A DNA stretch of 64,000 bases from Timonella senegalensis JC301 (GTDB taxonomy: Bacteria > Actinomycetota > Actinomycetes > Actinomycetales > Cellulomonadaceae): contig NZ_HE978643.1 of the NCBI RefSeq assembly GCF_000312125.1, positions 103,104 through 167,103 of the forward strand, given 5' to 3'. A program made the translations under genes and the position numbers. A model generated the notes under the pieces. It saw only the letters and a program-made list of their open reading frames with translations, was not told the DNA's origin and searched no databases. This document shows, piece after piece, positions 17,173 through 26,328 of the stretch. Each line of letters starts with the position of its first letter. Positions within the stretch are counted from its first letter, which is position 1.

Positions 17173-18876
17173 GTGACTTCAGACAACGCGCAATCGCACG
17201 AACTAACTAAGAATGAACCGATCCTTGAGGTCAATGACCTCACCGTCGAGTTCTGGGTTGATGGTGATTGGTTCACCGCAGCAAAGGACATTAGCTACGA
17301 GGTGTACCCAGGTGAGGTCCTCGCAATCGTAGGAGAGTCTGGTTCTGGCAAGACCCAGTCCTCCATGTCGTTGCTTGGACTCCTTCCACCAAACGGTCGC
17401 TCTAAGGGAAGCGCAAAGCTTCACGGACGTGAGCTTGTTGGCCTGAGCCACAGCCAGCTTCGTCACCTGCGCGGTAACGAAATGGCCGTCATCTTCCAGG
17501 AACCGATGACTGCGATGAACCCGGTGTACACCATCGGTTTCCAGATCATCGAGACTCTGCGCACTCACACGGAAATGAGCCCCAAGCAGGCTCGTGCCCG
17601 CGCGCTCGAGCTCCTCACCATGGTGGAGATTCCTAACCCAGAGATCGCGCTGGACAAGTACCCTCACCAGCTCTCTGGTGGTCAGCGTCAGCGTGCGATG
17701 ATCGCACAGGCGCTGGCACTTAACCCCAAGATGCTTATCGCCGATGAGCCAACCACGGCACTTGACGTGACGGTTCAGGCTGAGATCCTCAAGCTCATGC
17801 GCGACCTTCGCCACAAGTTTGAGTCCGGCATCGTGCTGATCACGCACGACATGGGTGTTGTTGCCGACATGGCTGACCGCATCCTCGTCATGCGCAATGG
17901 TGAGATCGTCGAGCGGGGTACCTCGCACGAGATCTTCAACAACCCACAGCACCCGTACACTCGCCAGTTGCTGGACGCTGTCCCGCACCTGGGACAGTTC
18001 ACGGTGAACGATGTCGACCCAGTGGTTCCTGTGACCTACAAGGACGAGGACCTCGTTCTTGACGCACGAGACCTGGTGGTCGAGTACCCGAAGCGCGGAC
18101 GCGTACCTGCAGTTCGCGCCGTGGACGGTATCTCCTTCAACATCGCTCGCGGTGAGGTTGTGGGTCTCGTAGGTGAGTCTGGTTCAGGTAAGACAACCGT
18201 TGGCCGCGCGGCGATCGGTCTGCTTCCTGTTGCTGGCGGCTCGCTCAAGATTGACGGCGTCGAGATGAAGGGGATCTCTTCAAAGAACCTCCTCGCTGTC
18301 CGCAACGACGTCTCGATCGTGTTCCAGGACCCGGGTTCGTCCTTGAACCCACGTCTCCCAGTCGGTGAGTCGATCGGTGAGCCTCTGCTCCTGCACAAGC
18401 TTGCAAAGGGTGCTGGTCTCCAGAAGCGCATTGAGGAACTGCTCGACCAGGTTGAACTGCCACGTGCCATGCGTAACCGTTACCCCCACGAACTTTCGGG
18501 TGGTCAGCGTCAACGCGTAGGTATCGCACGTGCTCTGTCCCTGAGCCCTAAGCTGCTCATCGCGGACGAGCCTACGTCGGCACTTGACGTTTCCGTGCAG
18601 GCCAAGGTTCTCGACCTCTTCCTTGACCTGCAGCGCGAGCACGGCTTTGCCTGCCTGTTCATCTCTCACGACCTTGCGGTTGTGGAAATGCTGGCGTCAC
18701 GCATCGCAGTCATGCGTCACGGAAAGATGGCTGAGTTCGGAACCCGCAAGTCGGTTCTGGAGAATCCAGTGGATGACTACACCAAGCGGCTTCTGGCAGC
18801 GGTTCCGGTTCCGGACCCGGATGCTCAGCAGCAGCGTCGTCTGACCCGCGATAAGCTCTTCGAACAGAACGCGTGA
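17173..18876 (+). CDS. oppDF: Fused oligopeptide ABC transporter ATPase (OppD-OppF)
   Basis: A single 567-residue chain with two ATPase domains, each carrying Walker A (GESGSGKTQ near 55; GESGSGKTT near 335), signature LSGGQRQR and a Walker B plus D-loop (IADEPTTALD and IADEPTSALD). Fusion of OppD and OppF is frequent in actinobacteria. GTG 17173 is preferred over TTG 17167 because AAGGAAG (17157-17163) stands nine bases from it. It energises the OppBC permease on the cytoplasmic side. It has its own upstream space of 84 bases, shared with the divergent PH-like gene, so it may have its own promoter as well as readthrough from oppC. Confidence 0.9.
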   Translation: MTSDNAQSHELTKNEPILEVNDLTVEFWVDGDWFTAAKDISYEVYPGEVLAIVGESGSGKTQSSMSLLGLLPPNGRSKGSAKLHGRELVGLSHSQLRHLRGNEMAVIFQEPMTAMNPVYTIGFQIIETLRTHTEMSPKQARARALELLTMVEIPNPEIALDKYPHQLSGGQRQRAMIAQALALNPKMLIADEPTTALDVTVQAEILKLMRDLRHKFESGIVLITHDMGVVADMADRILVMRNGEIVERGTSHEIFNNPQHPYTRQLLDAVPHLGQFTVNDVDPVVPVTYKDEDLVLDARDLVVEYPKRGRVPAVRAVDGISFNIARGEVVGLVGESGSGKTTVGRAAIGLLPVAGGSLKIDGVEMKGISSKNLLAVRNDVSIVFQDPGSSLNPRLPVGESIGEPLLLHKLAKGAGLQKRIEELLDQVELPRAMRNRYPHELSGGQRQRVGIARALSLSPKLLIADEPTSALDVSVQAKVLDLFLDLQREHGFACLFISHDLAVVEMLASRIAVMRHGKMAEFGTRKSVLENPVDDYTKRLLAAVPVPDPDAQQQRRLTRDKLFEQNA

Positions 18877-18919
18877 GTCTTGCACTCAACAGTGCAGGCA
18901 CACACAGCATAGATTGACC

Positions 18920-18955
18920 CAAAGGTGGGCCGCCCATTAGGGCGGTCCATCTTTG
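18920..18955 (+). terminator. Terminator of the opp cluster
   Basis: A 16-bp stem with two G-U pairs (18920-18935 with 18940-18955) and loop ATTA, 44 bases after the oppDF stop. Confidence 0.7.
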
Positions 18956-19162
18956 CGTTCTCCCACGTGATCGCCCTCGTGACAGGTGTGTGAGGGAGAA
19001 CATGTAGCGCCCAACTGGGGGCCGGGCGGTAATATTGCATAGGCCATCGTATGAAACGCCCGTAATTGACTGAGTGCGAACCTAGAGTTTGCGCCGTCCA
19101 CGATGCGCCACACGCTGACAACTCAGCGTGTCCCACTCTCACACTGTGAAACGAGTTCCTTT

Positions 19163-21073
19163 ATGTCAGTGCGCTCTGACCTGCGCAATGTGGCAATCGT
19201 CGCCCACGTGGACCACGGTAAGACCACCCTTGTTAATGCAATGCTCCGCCAGACCGGTGCATTTGACCCACGCGCGAACGCTGACGAGCGCTCCATGGAC
19301 TCCGGTGACCTTGAGCGGGAAAAGGGCATCACCATCCTGGCCAAGAACACCGCTGTCCGTTACTCGGGTCCTGCGGCTGTTGAAGCTGGCCACGCTGATG
19401 GCATCACGATTAACGTGATCGACACCCCAGGCCACGCCGACTTCGGTGGAGAGGTCGAGCGTGGACTGTCCATGGTCGACGGTGTCGTCCTTCTGGTGGA
19501 CTCCTCTGAGGGTCCACTTCCACAGACCCGTTTTGTCCTGCGTAAGGCTCTGGCCGCCAAGCTTCCAGTCATCCTGGTTGTCAACAAGGTGGATCGCCCG
19601 GACGCACGTATCACCGAGGTCGTTGGCGAAGCCACCGACCTACTCCTCGGCCTTGCCGCCGACCTCCAGGACGAGGTCGACGACCTTGACCTCGAGGCAA
19701 TCCTCGACGTTCCAGTTGTCTACGCCGCTGCAAAGACCGGCCGTGCAACCCTCGAGCAGCCTGCTGACGGCTCGCTTCCTGAGAATGAGGACCTTGAGCC
19801 TCTGTTCAAGACGATCCTTGAGAAGATCCCAGCACCAACCTTTGACGAGGACGCTCCACTCCAGGCCCACGTCACCAACCTTGACGCTTCGCCATTCCTT
19901 GGACGTCTCGCACTGCTCCGCATCCACAATGGAACCCTCCACAAGGGCCAGCAGGTTGCATGGGCGCGTGCCGATGGCTCCATGCAGACCGTGAAGATCA
20001 CTGAGCTTCTCGAGACGAAGGCTCTTGACCGTGTTCCAACCGAGTCCGCAGGCCCCGGTGACATCGTTGCAGTTGCCGGTATCGCCGACATCATGATCGG
20101 TGAGACCCTCACCGACCTGAACGACCCACGCCCGCTGCCAACCATCACGGTTGACGACCCGGCGATCTCGATGACCATTGGTATCAACACCTCGCCACTC
20201 GCAGGTAAGGGTGGAAAGGGCCACAAGGTCACCGCACGCCAGGTTAAGGATCGCCTTGACTCCGAGCTCATCGGTAACGTGTCCCTCAAAGTTCTGCCAA
20301 CCGAGCGTCCAGATGCTTGGGAGGTTCAGGGCCGTGGAGAGCTCGCGCTCGCCATCCTTGTTGAGCAGATGCGCCGCGAAGGCTTTGAGCTCACCGTGGG
20401 TAAGCCACAGGTTGTGACCAAGAAGATTGACGGCAAGGTCCACGAGCCTATGGAGCGTATGACCATTGACGTACCTGAGGAATACCTCGGTGCTGTCACG
20501 CAGCTCATGGCGCAGCGCAAGGGCCGCATGGAGACCATGTCGAACCACGGCTCCGGCTGGGTTCGCATGGAGTTCATGGTTCCTGCACGTGGCCTTATCG
20601 GCTTCCGTACCCGCTTCATGACTGAGACCCGCGGTACCGGTATCGCGTCGTCCCTCGCAGAAGGCTACGAGCCATGGGCTGGTCCAATCGAGACCCGCAT
20701 CAACGGTTCTCTCGTGGCTGACCGCGCAGGTGTTGTCACTCCGTTCGCAATGATCAACCTCCAGGAGCGCGGCTCCTTCTTCGTGGACCCAACCCAGGAA
20801 GTGTACGAGGGCATGATCGTTGGCGAGAACGCTCGCAACGAGGACATGGACGTGAACATCACCAAGGAAAAGAAGCTCACCAACATGCGTGCAGCTTCGT
20901 CCGACACGTTCGAGAACCTGGTGCCACCAAAGCACCTCACCCTCGAGGAGTCCCTCGAGTTTGCTCGCGAGGACGAGTGCGTTGAGGTCACCCCTGAGGT
21001 TGTCCGTATCCGCAAGGTCATCCTTGACCAGACGGAGCGCGCTCGTGCGTTCTCCCGCGCCAAGAAGGCCTGA
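19163..21073 (+). CDS. typA: Ribosome-binding GTPase TypA/BipA
   Basis: A 636-residue translational GTPase. The G domain shows G1 [11 protein letters not shown]3 [15 protein letters not shown] and G4 NKVDR; the EF-G-like domains and the BipA-specific C-terminal domain ([19 protein letters not shown]) follow. It binds 70S ribosomes and helps ribosome assembly and stress adaptation. ATG 19163 gives the conserved N-terminus [17 protein letters not shown]; an upstream in-frame ATG at 19103 would add 20 unconserved residues. The ribosome-binding site is weak. Codon use is strongly biased, as for other highly expressed genes here. Stands as a single gene between two terminators. Confidence 0.95.
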   Translation: MSVRSDLRNVAIVAHVDHGKTTLVNAMLRQTGAFDPRANADERSMDSGDLEREKGITILAKNTAVRYSGPAAVEAGHADGITINVIDTPGHADFGGEVERGLSMVDGVVLLVDSSEGPLPQTRFVLRKALAAKLPVILVVNKVDRPDARITEVVGEATDLLLGLAADLQDEVDDLDLEAILDVPVVYAAAKTGRATLEQPADGSLPENEDLEPLFKTILEKIPAPTFDEDAPLQAHVTNLDASPFLGRLALLRIHNGTLHKGQQVAWARADGSMQTVKITELLETKALDRVPTESAGPGDIVAVAGIADIMIGETLTDLNDPRPLPTITVDDPAISMTIGINTSPLAGKGGKGHKVTARQVKDRLDSELIGNVSLKVLPTERPDAWEVQGRGELALAILVEQMRREGFELTVGKPQVVTKKIDGKVHEPMERMTIDVPEEYLGAVTQLMAQRKGRMETMSNHGSGWVRMEFMVPARGLIGFRTRFMTETRGTGIASSLAEGYEPWAGPIETRINGSLVADRAGVVTPFAMINLQERGSFFVDPTQEVYEGMIVGENARNEDMDVNITKEKKLTNMRAASSDTFENLVPPKHLTLEESLEFAREDECVEVTPEVVRIRKVILDQTERARAFSRAKKA

Positions 21074-21091
21074 CCGAACGGTTAGCTTGTG

Positions 21092-21130
21092 ACGGCGCCC
21101 CGCAACTTCGGCTGCGGGGCGCCGTTTGCT
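21092..21130 (+). terminator. Terminator of typA
   Basis: Perfect 13-bp stem (21092-21104 with 21113-21125) around an eight-base loop, followed by TTTGCTTT. Confidence 0.8.
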
Positions 21131-21218
21131 TTATCAGACCGTTCGCTACTTCCACCTGATGCCCAAAAAACGGTGGTCACAACTGAGCCGAGTTCCAACC
21201 GAGTGAGAGAATTGGTCA

Positions 21219-22211
21219 GTGACTTATGTACCACTTGCTATTGAGGGTGGCCTTCTGGCCGTCCATGCCCATCCAGACGACGAAACCCTGAGCACAGGCG
21301 GCTTGCTGGCCACATGGGCTGCGGCGGGACTGCCCGTCACGCTTGTGACCTGCACACGTGGCGAACAGGGCGAGGTCATCGGTCCGGACCCAGATCGTCT
21401 TGAAGGAAGTGGAGACCGTTTCGGCGCCCACCGCGAGCGAGAGCTCGCGGGCGCGCTGCGGGAGCTCGAAGTGAGTGACCATTACTTCCTCGACCAAATC
21501 GATGGCGCACTCGGCGCCAACGAGCCGTCACCTAGGTATCGTGATTCGGGAATGTCGTGGGTGGGTGAAGGGGCCGCGGGGACGAGCGCTGCCGCGGCGT
21601 TGCCCTCCGAGGTTCCTGAGGGTGCGTTCTACTTTGCGGATCTCGACCGCGCTGCCCAGTCGCTTGCGCGCCTGATCTCAGCCCGCCGCCCGCGCTACGT
21701 GGTCACGTACGAGCCAGGCGGAGGGTATGGACACCCGGACCATATCCGGGCGTATCAGCTTGCGTCACGCGCAGTGGAACTGATTTCCGACGATCTTGGT
21801 TACGTCCCACAGCTCCTCAGCTCCGTCATCCCCAGTGAGGTCATGCGTTTCGGCCGCGAGGTTCTGGGGCAGCGCGAGCAGTTCCTGCGAGACCTGGCTC
21901 GCGACGATGTGGCAGGTCAGGGCGGCAACGGCGGCGTGGAGGTTGTCATACCAAGGCCGAGTGACCCTCTTGCTGCAGTCAGCTCGCATGACCCGGAGAT
22001 TACCTATGTGGTGGAGGTATGCGACGTTGCCGGCAAGGTGCTTCGAGCGCTCGAAGCGCACGCAACTCAGGTCCAGTGGGTAGCTGACTGGCGTGATCTG
22101 CCGGGGAGTCGTGAGAAGGCGGCGGGCGTTGAGGTGCTCGGCGCCGCTGCCCTCAGCAACGGGGTCTTCTTTCCAGTTTTTTCCCGAGAGTATGTGGCAG
22201 CGCTCAACTAG
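21219..22211 (+). CDS. mshB: MshB-type deacetylase of mycothiol synthesis (PIG-L/LmbE family)
   Basis: A 330-residue zinc-dependent deacetylase. Metal-binding motif HAHPDDETLSTGG lies at 16-28 and the third ligand with the catalytic region in EPGGGYGHPDHI near 164-175. MshB removes acetate from GlcNAc-inositol in mycothiol biosynthesis; the related amidase Mca has the same fold. The GGGYGHPDH context and the DUF6113-like gene downstream favour MshB, but the two cannot be separated with certainty by eye. Starts at GTG 21219 after a weak GAGAGA. One copy of the repeated motif (GATTTCCGACGATC, 21782-21795) lies inside the gene, encoding ISDDL. Confidence 0.78.
   Translation: MTYVPLAIEGGLLAVHAHPDDETLSTGGLLATWAAAGLPVTLVTCTRGEQGEVIGPDPDRLEGSGDRFGAHRERELAGALRELEVSDHYFLDQIDGALGANEPSPRYRDSGMSWVGEGAAGTSAAAALPSEVPEGAFYFADLDRAAQSLARLISARRPRYVVTYEPGGGYGHPDHIRAYQLASRAVELISDDLGYVPQLLSSVIPSEVMRFGREVLGQREQFLRDLARDDVAGQGGNGGVEVVIPRPSDPLAAVSSHDPEITYVVEVCDVAGKVLRALEAHATQVQWVADWRDLPGSREKAAGVEVLGAAALSNGVFFPVFSREYVAALN
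21782..21795 (+). repeat. Copy of the GATTYYCGACGATC motif inside mshB
   Basis: GATTTCCGACGATC; the following bases TTGGT also match the stem of the hairpin at 1462 (CTTGGC). Confidence 0.7.
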
Positions 22212-22284
22212 ATCATTCGTAACTACTTTCTTGGGCGGTCAGTAGGTTCAGTGATCGCCAAGGTTTGAAAGGTAACCTCAACGT

Positions 22285-22650
22285 ATGAAACTCGAAAAGG
22301 CTGAACGCGCGATCGCGGTTTTTGAGTACGCGCTGGCCGGAGTATTGGGTGTGCTCATTGGTGCGATCGGAACCACGTTGCACAGGCAATGGCTGCCTTG
22401 GGTGCTTCTGTTTTCCATCATTGCAGTGTTTGCAGCCGCCACGATGGTCAGGGCATGGATCGGGCTTGGGGGAGTCACGGCGTTTGGCGTTGGCTTGCTC
22501 GTGGTTATTCAGGTTCTCGCGCTCAATGGACCGGGCGGAGATATCCTCATGCCCGCTGGTGATACGGCATATTTGTCCTACCTGTGGATGGCAGGCAGCC
22601 TCATTGCGGTAGGAATTGCCTGTTTCACCCCACGGCGATGGTTTGCATAG
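22285..22650 (+). CDS. Small four-helix membrane protein (DUF6113-like)
   Basis: A 121-residue protein with a charged N-terminus and about four hydrophobic helices, ending in PRRWFA. Its size, topology and place directly after an MshB-type gene match a small actinobacterial membrane family of unknown function that I recall as DUF6113. No catalytic motif is visible. It starts 73 bases after mshB and probably shares its transcript. Confidence 0.7.
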   Translation: MKLEKAERAIAVFEYALAGVLGVLIGAIGTTLHRQWLPWVLLFSIIAVFAAATMVRAWIGLGGVTAFGVGLLVVIQVLALNGPGGDILMPAGDTAYLSYLWMAGSLIAVGIACFTPRRWFA

Positions 22651-22768
22651 GGAATTGTGAACCCTGCTGTCGGAGGTTCTGACTAAGATAGTGAGGGTCC
22701 CGGCGCCAGGTAGGTAAACGTCGTTGGGAAAATCACCGGAACCATTTGATGCATAGGCGGTTTGAGAA

Positions 22769-25309
22769 ATGACGATCCCTAAGGACAACGAGCCACAGCG
22801 CCCCGAGTCTGAAGAGTCGTTCGACGAGGCAGGGGAGACCCACGCCGAGGTTTCGCAGACGCCAGATATCGAAGAACAGACTGAGGCAGTAGAGGATTCC
22901 CAGGTCGAGGACGCCGATTCCTCGAGCGAAGACGCCGAGCTTTCCGAAGTGGAAGTTGCCAGCGAGCAGGTTGACGTCTCGAACGAGCCAGAGGAAGTCG
23001 TTGAGGTTCTTGAGCGCCGTGTTTCCCCGTCGCCTATCCCCATTCTGAGCACGCCGCCTGCTGACCCGTTGGCGCCCATCGAGGACAACAGCCCAAACCT
23101 TGACTGGTACGAAGACGAGGCTCCACAGGACGTGCCAGACTCCTCCGAGCGTGAAGCTGCTGCTGATGCTCCTGTCGCGGAGAATGCCGAAACCGAAGCC
23201 GATGACGTGCCTGAGACAGGTTCCCCAGAAGCCAGTGCGCAGGTAACCGTCGAGCCCGACTCCGATGAAACCCATGTATTTGAGGCCATTGCCTCTGACG
23301 ACACTCGTGAGTTCGAGCCAGTTGCAGGCGATGATGACACTCACGTAATCGAACCAGTCAGCGGCGATGATGACACTCATGTGTTTGGCCGAGTGACGGA
23401 TTCTGACGACACCGCTGTACTTACCCCCACACTTCCGGACTCGGCAGGCCAGAACGGCGCCGGTCCAACGCCAGATACAGAGAACCAATCAGTGCCAAGT
23501 TCCTCAGCCGCGGTGAAGAAGCCTTCGGTTTCCAAGCCGTCCCCATCTTCAAAGAAGCAATCGAACTCTTCGCTCTCCGACTTTGAATCGGAACCTGAAC
23601 GAAAGCGCAGTGCAGGCAAGGTAGCGGCCGGAGTCCTGGGCGCTGTCCTCGTACTCGCGGGCGCGTACGCAGGCGCTCAGTGGGCGTTTTCGGACAGTAT
23701 CGCGAAGGGCACTACGGTTGCGGGTGTCGACGTAGGTGGAAAATCAGAATCGGAGGCTGCTGCGCTCCTGGATGACAAACTCACGTCAAGCCTTTCCAAG
23801 AAGATGGCGCTGACTGCGGGCGATCTGGAAACGTCCATCGTGCCAGCAGATGCCGGAGTTGCTCTGGATTCTGCAGGGACAGTTGCGGGCCTTACCGGAT
23901 TCACGCTCGACCCCGTTTACCTGTGGGAACACCTCACGGGTGGCAGTGAGGTCCAGCCCCTGCTTGACGTTGATGACGCCAAGTTCACTGCAACTTTGGA
24001 ATCGATCGCAAGTTCGCTGCTCGTCGAGCCCGTGGACGGAACCGTTGCTTTTGTTGATGGCGAGGCCGTGGCCACGGATGCCAAGGATGGCTCGGGCGTT
24101 GACGTCAAAGAGGCACAGGCACGTATCGTTGACAACCTCTTCACCACGGTGCGACCCGTCGCACTAAGTTCCGTAGCGACCGTTCCAACGATCACGCAGG
24201 AAATCACCGATTCGTACCTTGAACAGGCTCAGCAGATTGCGAGCGGTCCAGTCACGGTTAAGGTCGACGGTCAGACTGCTGAGATCCCCGTGGATATCTT
24301 CACCAAAGACATCTCAGTCGAGGTCGAAGGCACCACTATGAACTTCGCGTACAACGGCAAGGACCTGTCCAAGGAGATCGTCAAGCGGACCACGAATCTT
24401 CTGACGGACGCCAAGGACGCGCGATTCGTGTTTGAGGGCGGCAAGCCGGTCATTAAGGCTGGTAAGGCTGGCACGACCATCGACGAAGAGGAACTGGTAG
24501 CCGAGTTCGCCAAGGCCGCCAGCTCTGAAACGCGCACCGCTGAGATCAAGCTTGTGGAGTTTGAGGCTAAGGATTCCGTTGAATCGCTCAAGAAGCTGGG
24601 CATCAAGGAGAAGGTCGCCTCGTTCTCGACTCCCGTGCCGTACGCTCCGCCACGCACTGAGAACCTGAGAGTCGCAGCTGAACGCGTGACCGGCACTCTC
24701 GTCAAGCCGGGTGAGGAGTTCAACCTCATCGAGGTGATCGGTCCCATTTCGGCAGCCAACGGCTACCACAACTCCGGCGTGATAGTGAATGGTGTGCACA
24801 CCGAGGGCATGGGCGGCGGACTCTCGCAGATGTCCACCACAGCGTACAACGCTGGGTTCTTTGCCGGCATGACGGACATCGCGCACCGCCCGCATACCGT
24901 GTGGTTCAACCGATACCCAATGGGGCGCGAGTCGACCCTTTACTCGGGCTCAATTGACATGATCTGGCGCAACGACTCGTCAACCGGCATCCTGATGCGC
25001 AGCTACATCTCAAACAACCAGCTGGTTGTAGAGGCGTGGGGGACCAAGACCTACGAGGTCACCACTACCACTTCGCCTAAGCGCAACATCGTGGCCGCTA
25101 CTACTACCACCTCGACCGCTGCCAACTGCGAGGCCTATCCAAAGGGGAACGACGGTTTCAACGTGACCGTGACCCGCAAGGTGAAGGAAATCGCAACCGG
25201 CAAGATCGTCAAGGACGAGGCAAAGTCGTGGACCTACCGTCCAGACAACGGCGTGGTCTGCAAAAAGCCAGAGGCAGCGGCAGATAAAGCTAGCAAGTCC
25301 GACGAATAG
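22769..25309 (+). CDS. VanW-family envelope protein with peptidoglycan-binding-like domains and a repeat-rich acidic cytoplasmic tail
   Basis: An 846-residue single-pass membrane protein. Residues 1-280 are cytoplasmic, rich in Asp and Glu, with an imperfect repeat around 163-218 (DETHVFEA, DDTREFEP, DDDTHVIEP, DDDTHVFGR, DDTAVLTP). A membrane helix spans about 286-308. Outside follow two domains of the type found before VanW (GTTVAGVDVGGKSESEAAALL and a later ITDSYLEQAQQIASGPVTVK) and the VanW domain (about 645-745, with GPISAANGYHNSGVI and MGGGLSQMSTTAYNAGFFAG). VanW proteins are tied to cell-wall biology but lack an agreed activity. The repeated acidic-Thr sites resemble phosphorylation sites of PknB-type kinases; that is inference. 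Confidence 0.82.
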   Translation: MTIPKDNEPQRPESEESFDEAGETHAEVSQTPDIEEQTEAVEDSQVEDADSSSEDAELSEVEVASEQVDVSNEPEEVVEVLERRVSPSPIPILSTPPADPLAPIEDNSPNLDWYEDEAPQDVPDSSEREAAADAPVAENAETEADDVPETGSPEASAQVTVEPDSDETHVFEAIASDDTREFEPVAGDDDTHVIEPVSGDDDTHVFGRVTDSDDTAVLTPTLPDSAGQNGAGPTPDTENQSVPSSSAAVKKPSVSKPSPSSKKQSNSSLSDFESEPERKRSAGKVAAGVLGAVLVLAGAYAGAQWAFSDSIAKGTTVAGVDVGGKSESEAAALLDDKLTSSLSKKMALTAGDLETSIVPADAGVALDSAGTVAGLTGFTLDPVYLWEHLTGGSEVQPLLDVDDAKFTATLESIASSLLVEPVDGTVAFVDGEAVATDAKDGSGVDVKEAQARIVDNLFTTVRPVALSSVATVPTITQEITDSYLEQAQQIASGPVTVKVDGQTAEIPVDIFTKDISVEVEGTTMNFAYNGKDLSKEIVKRTTNLLTDAKDARFVFEGGKPVIKAGKAGTTIDEEELVAEFAKAASSETRTAEIKLVEFEAKDSVESLKKLGIKEKVASFSTPVPYAPPRTENLRVAAERVTGTLVKPGEEFNLIEVIGPISAANGYHNSGVIVNGVHTEGMGGGLSQMSTTAYNAGFFAGMTDIAHRPHTVWFNRYPMGRESTLYSGSIDMIWRNDSSTGILMRSYISNNQLVVEAWGTKTYEVTTTTSPKRNIVAATTTTSTAANCEAYPKGNDGFNVTVTRKVKEIATGKIVKDEAKSWTYRPDNGVVCKKPEAAADKASKSDE

Positions 25310-25361
25310 TCGGCCGCGTATGAGCCGCAATGCGCTCATAGAGTCACAACCAAGTCCGGAA

Positions 25362-25399
25362 TATAGCGCCGAGGCACCTTATGGTGTCTCGGCGCTATA
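25362..25399 (+). terminator. Terminator of the VanW gene
   Basis: A 17-bp stem with one G-U pair (25362-25378 with 25383-25399) around TTAT. It supports a start of the next gene downstream of this structure. A shorter inverted repeat, TATGAGC/GCTCATA, lies at 25319-25340. Confidence 0.7.
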
Positions 25400-25437
25400 G
25401 CATGTTGAGCAGGCCACACCACAGAATGGAGCACACA

Positions 25438-26328
25438 ATGCTTGGCAAGAGCGAACGCGAGTCCGCAGTCCACGCTCAACTCGCAGCGCAGCTGGGAGGT
25501 TGGACGGGCGGTGACTCAGTACTCCTCGACCTGGGGGCCCGGAGCGTCACGCTTGCTACGATCGCGGCAATCGACGGCATCTCTGCTGTGGTGCACATTG
25601 GACATCCTGCCCAGCCGCTCCCGGACCTCGAGCGGTTACTTTTGTCCACGTCGAACTCGCTCCTCTTCACCGCCGCGGTGCCCGTGCACTCGCAGTGGAC
25701 GCTCGTTGGACGGTCAAACGAGACCTCTGGTGTTGCAATCATCGATGAGGCTGGCATGCGCGACTGCCGTGGCGTCCTGCGTACCCTTGGCCTGGCCCCC
25801 CACGTGGTTCCAACGTCGATGAGCGTGGAAGAACGTGCGGAACTCGCGGGCGAACACGGAGTTCTCGTCATTGAGAAGTCGCTGATCCCAGCCGGCTTCC
25901 ACGAGTTGTCGGATGCTGGCCGGTTCTCCGAGATACCTCCGCTGTGGTACGGGTTGCTCGAGACGGTCGAGACCCTCGCGGACTTTGATTCGCCGTCTCA
26001 GGTATGGCTTGCGTTTGGCCCAGACCAAGACCACAAGGGCTCGCTACTCACCACTCTGAACGTGTTTGCCGAGCACGGCGTGGATCTGCAGCACTTGCGT
26101 TCACAGCGCTCGCAAGCTGGCCCTCACATCTTCCTCAGTAGCTTTGGTGTGCCAAACTCCGAAAACCTCCTGGGCCTCCTCGCTCAGCTGTCGGAGAGGG
26201 GCGTCGCCTACCGCGTACTCGCGGTCATTGACGGCACCGAGTTTGTGCCGGGACCAGACGCCTTGGATCCGATCTGGTCAAACATGTCAGATCGCGCGCT
26301 GGAACAACACCGCGGCGATGCTTCATGA
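25438..26328 (+). CDS. ACT-domain protein resembling a degenerate prephenate dehydratase
   Basis: A 296-residue protein. The C-terminal ~80 residues form an ACT domain (HKGSLLTTLNVFAEHGVDLQ with LRSQRS), the phenylalanine-binding module of prephenate dehydratases. The preceding region has the right length and some elements of a dehydratase (CRGVLRTLGLAPHVVPTSMS), but I find no TRF catalytic motif. It overlaps pheA by four bases (ATGA), so the two are coupled. It could be a regulatory partner or an aromatic-amino-acid sensor for PheA; this is inference. ATG 25438 is chosen (GGAG upstream); ATG 25426 is an alternative. Confidence 0.7.
   Translation: MLGKSERESAVHAQLAAQLGGWTGGDSVLLDLGARSVTLATIAAIDGISAVVHIGHPAQPLPDLERLLLSTSNSLLFTAAVPVHSQWTLVGRSNETSGVAIIDEAGMRDCRGVLRTLGLAPHVVPTSMSVEERAELAGEHGVLVIEKSLIPAGFHELSDAGRFSEIPPLWYGLLETVETLADFDSPSQVWLAFGPDQDHKGSLLTTLNVFAEHGVDLQHLRSQRSQAGPHIFLSSFGVPNSENLLGLLAQLSERGVAYRVLAVIDGTEFVPGPDALDPIWSNMSDRALEQHRGDAS

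Noticed and set aside
19640..20935. Long minus-strand open frame opposite typA
   Set aside because: Same kind of shadow over a conserved gene; no ribosome-binding site or motif.
22769..23430. Acidic repeat region of the VanW gene as a separate DNA repeat element
   Set aside because: The repetition is at protein level with diverged codons, so it is part of the coding sequence.
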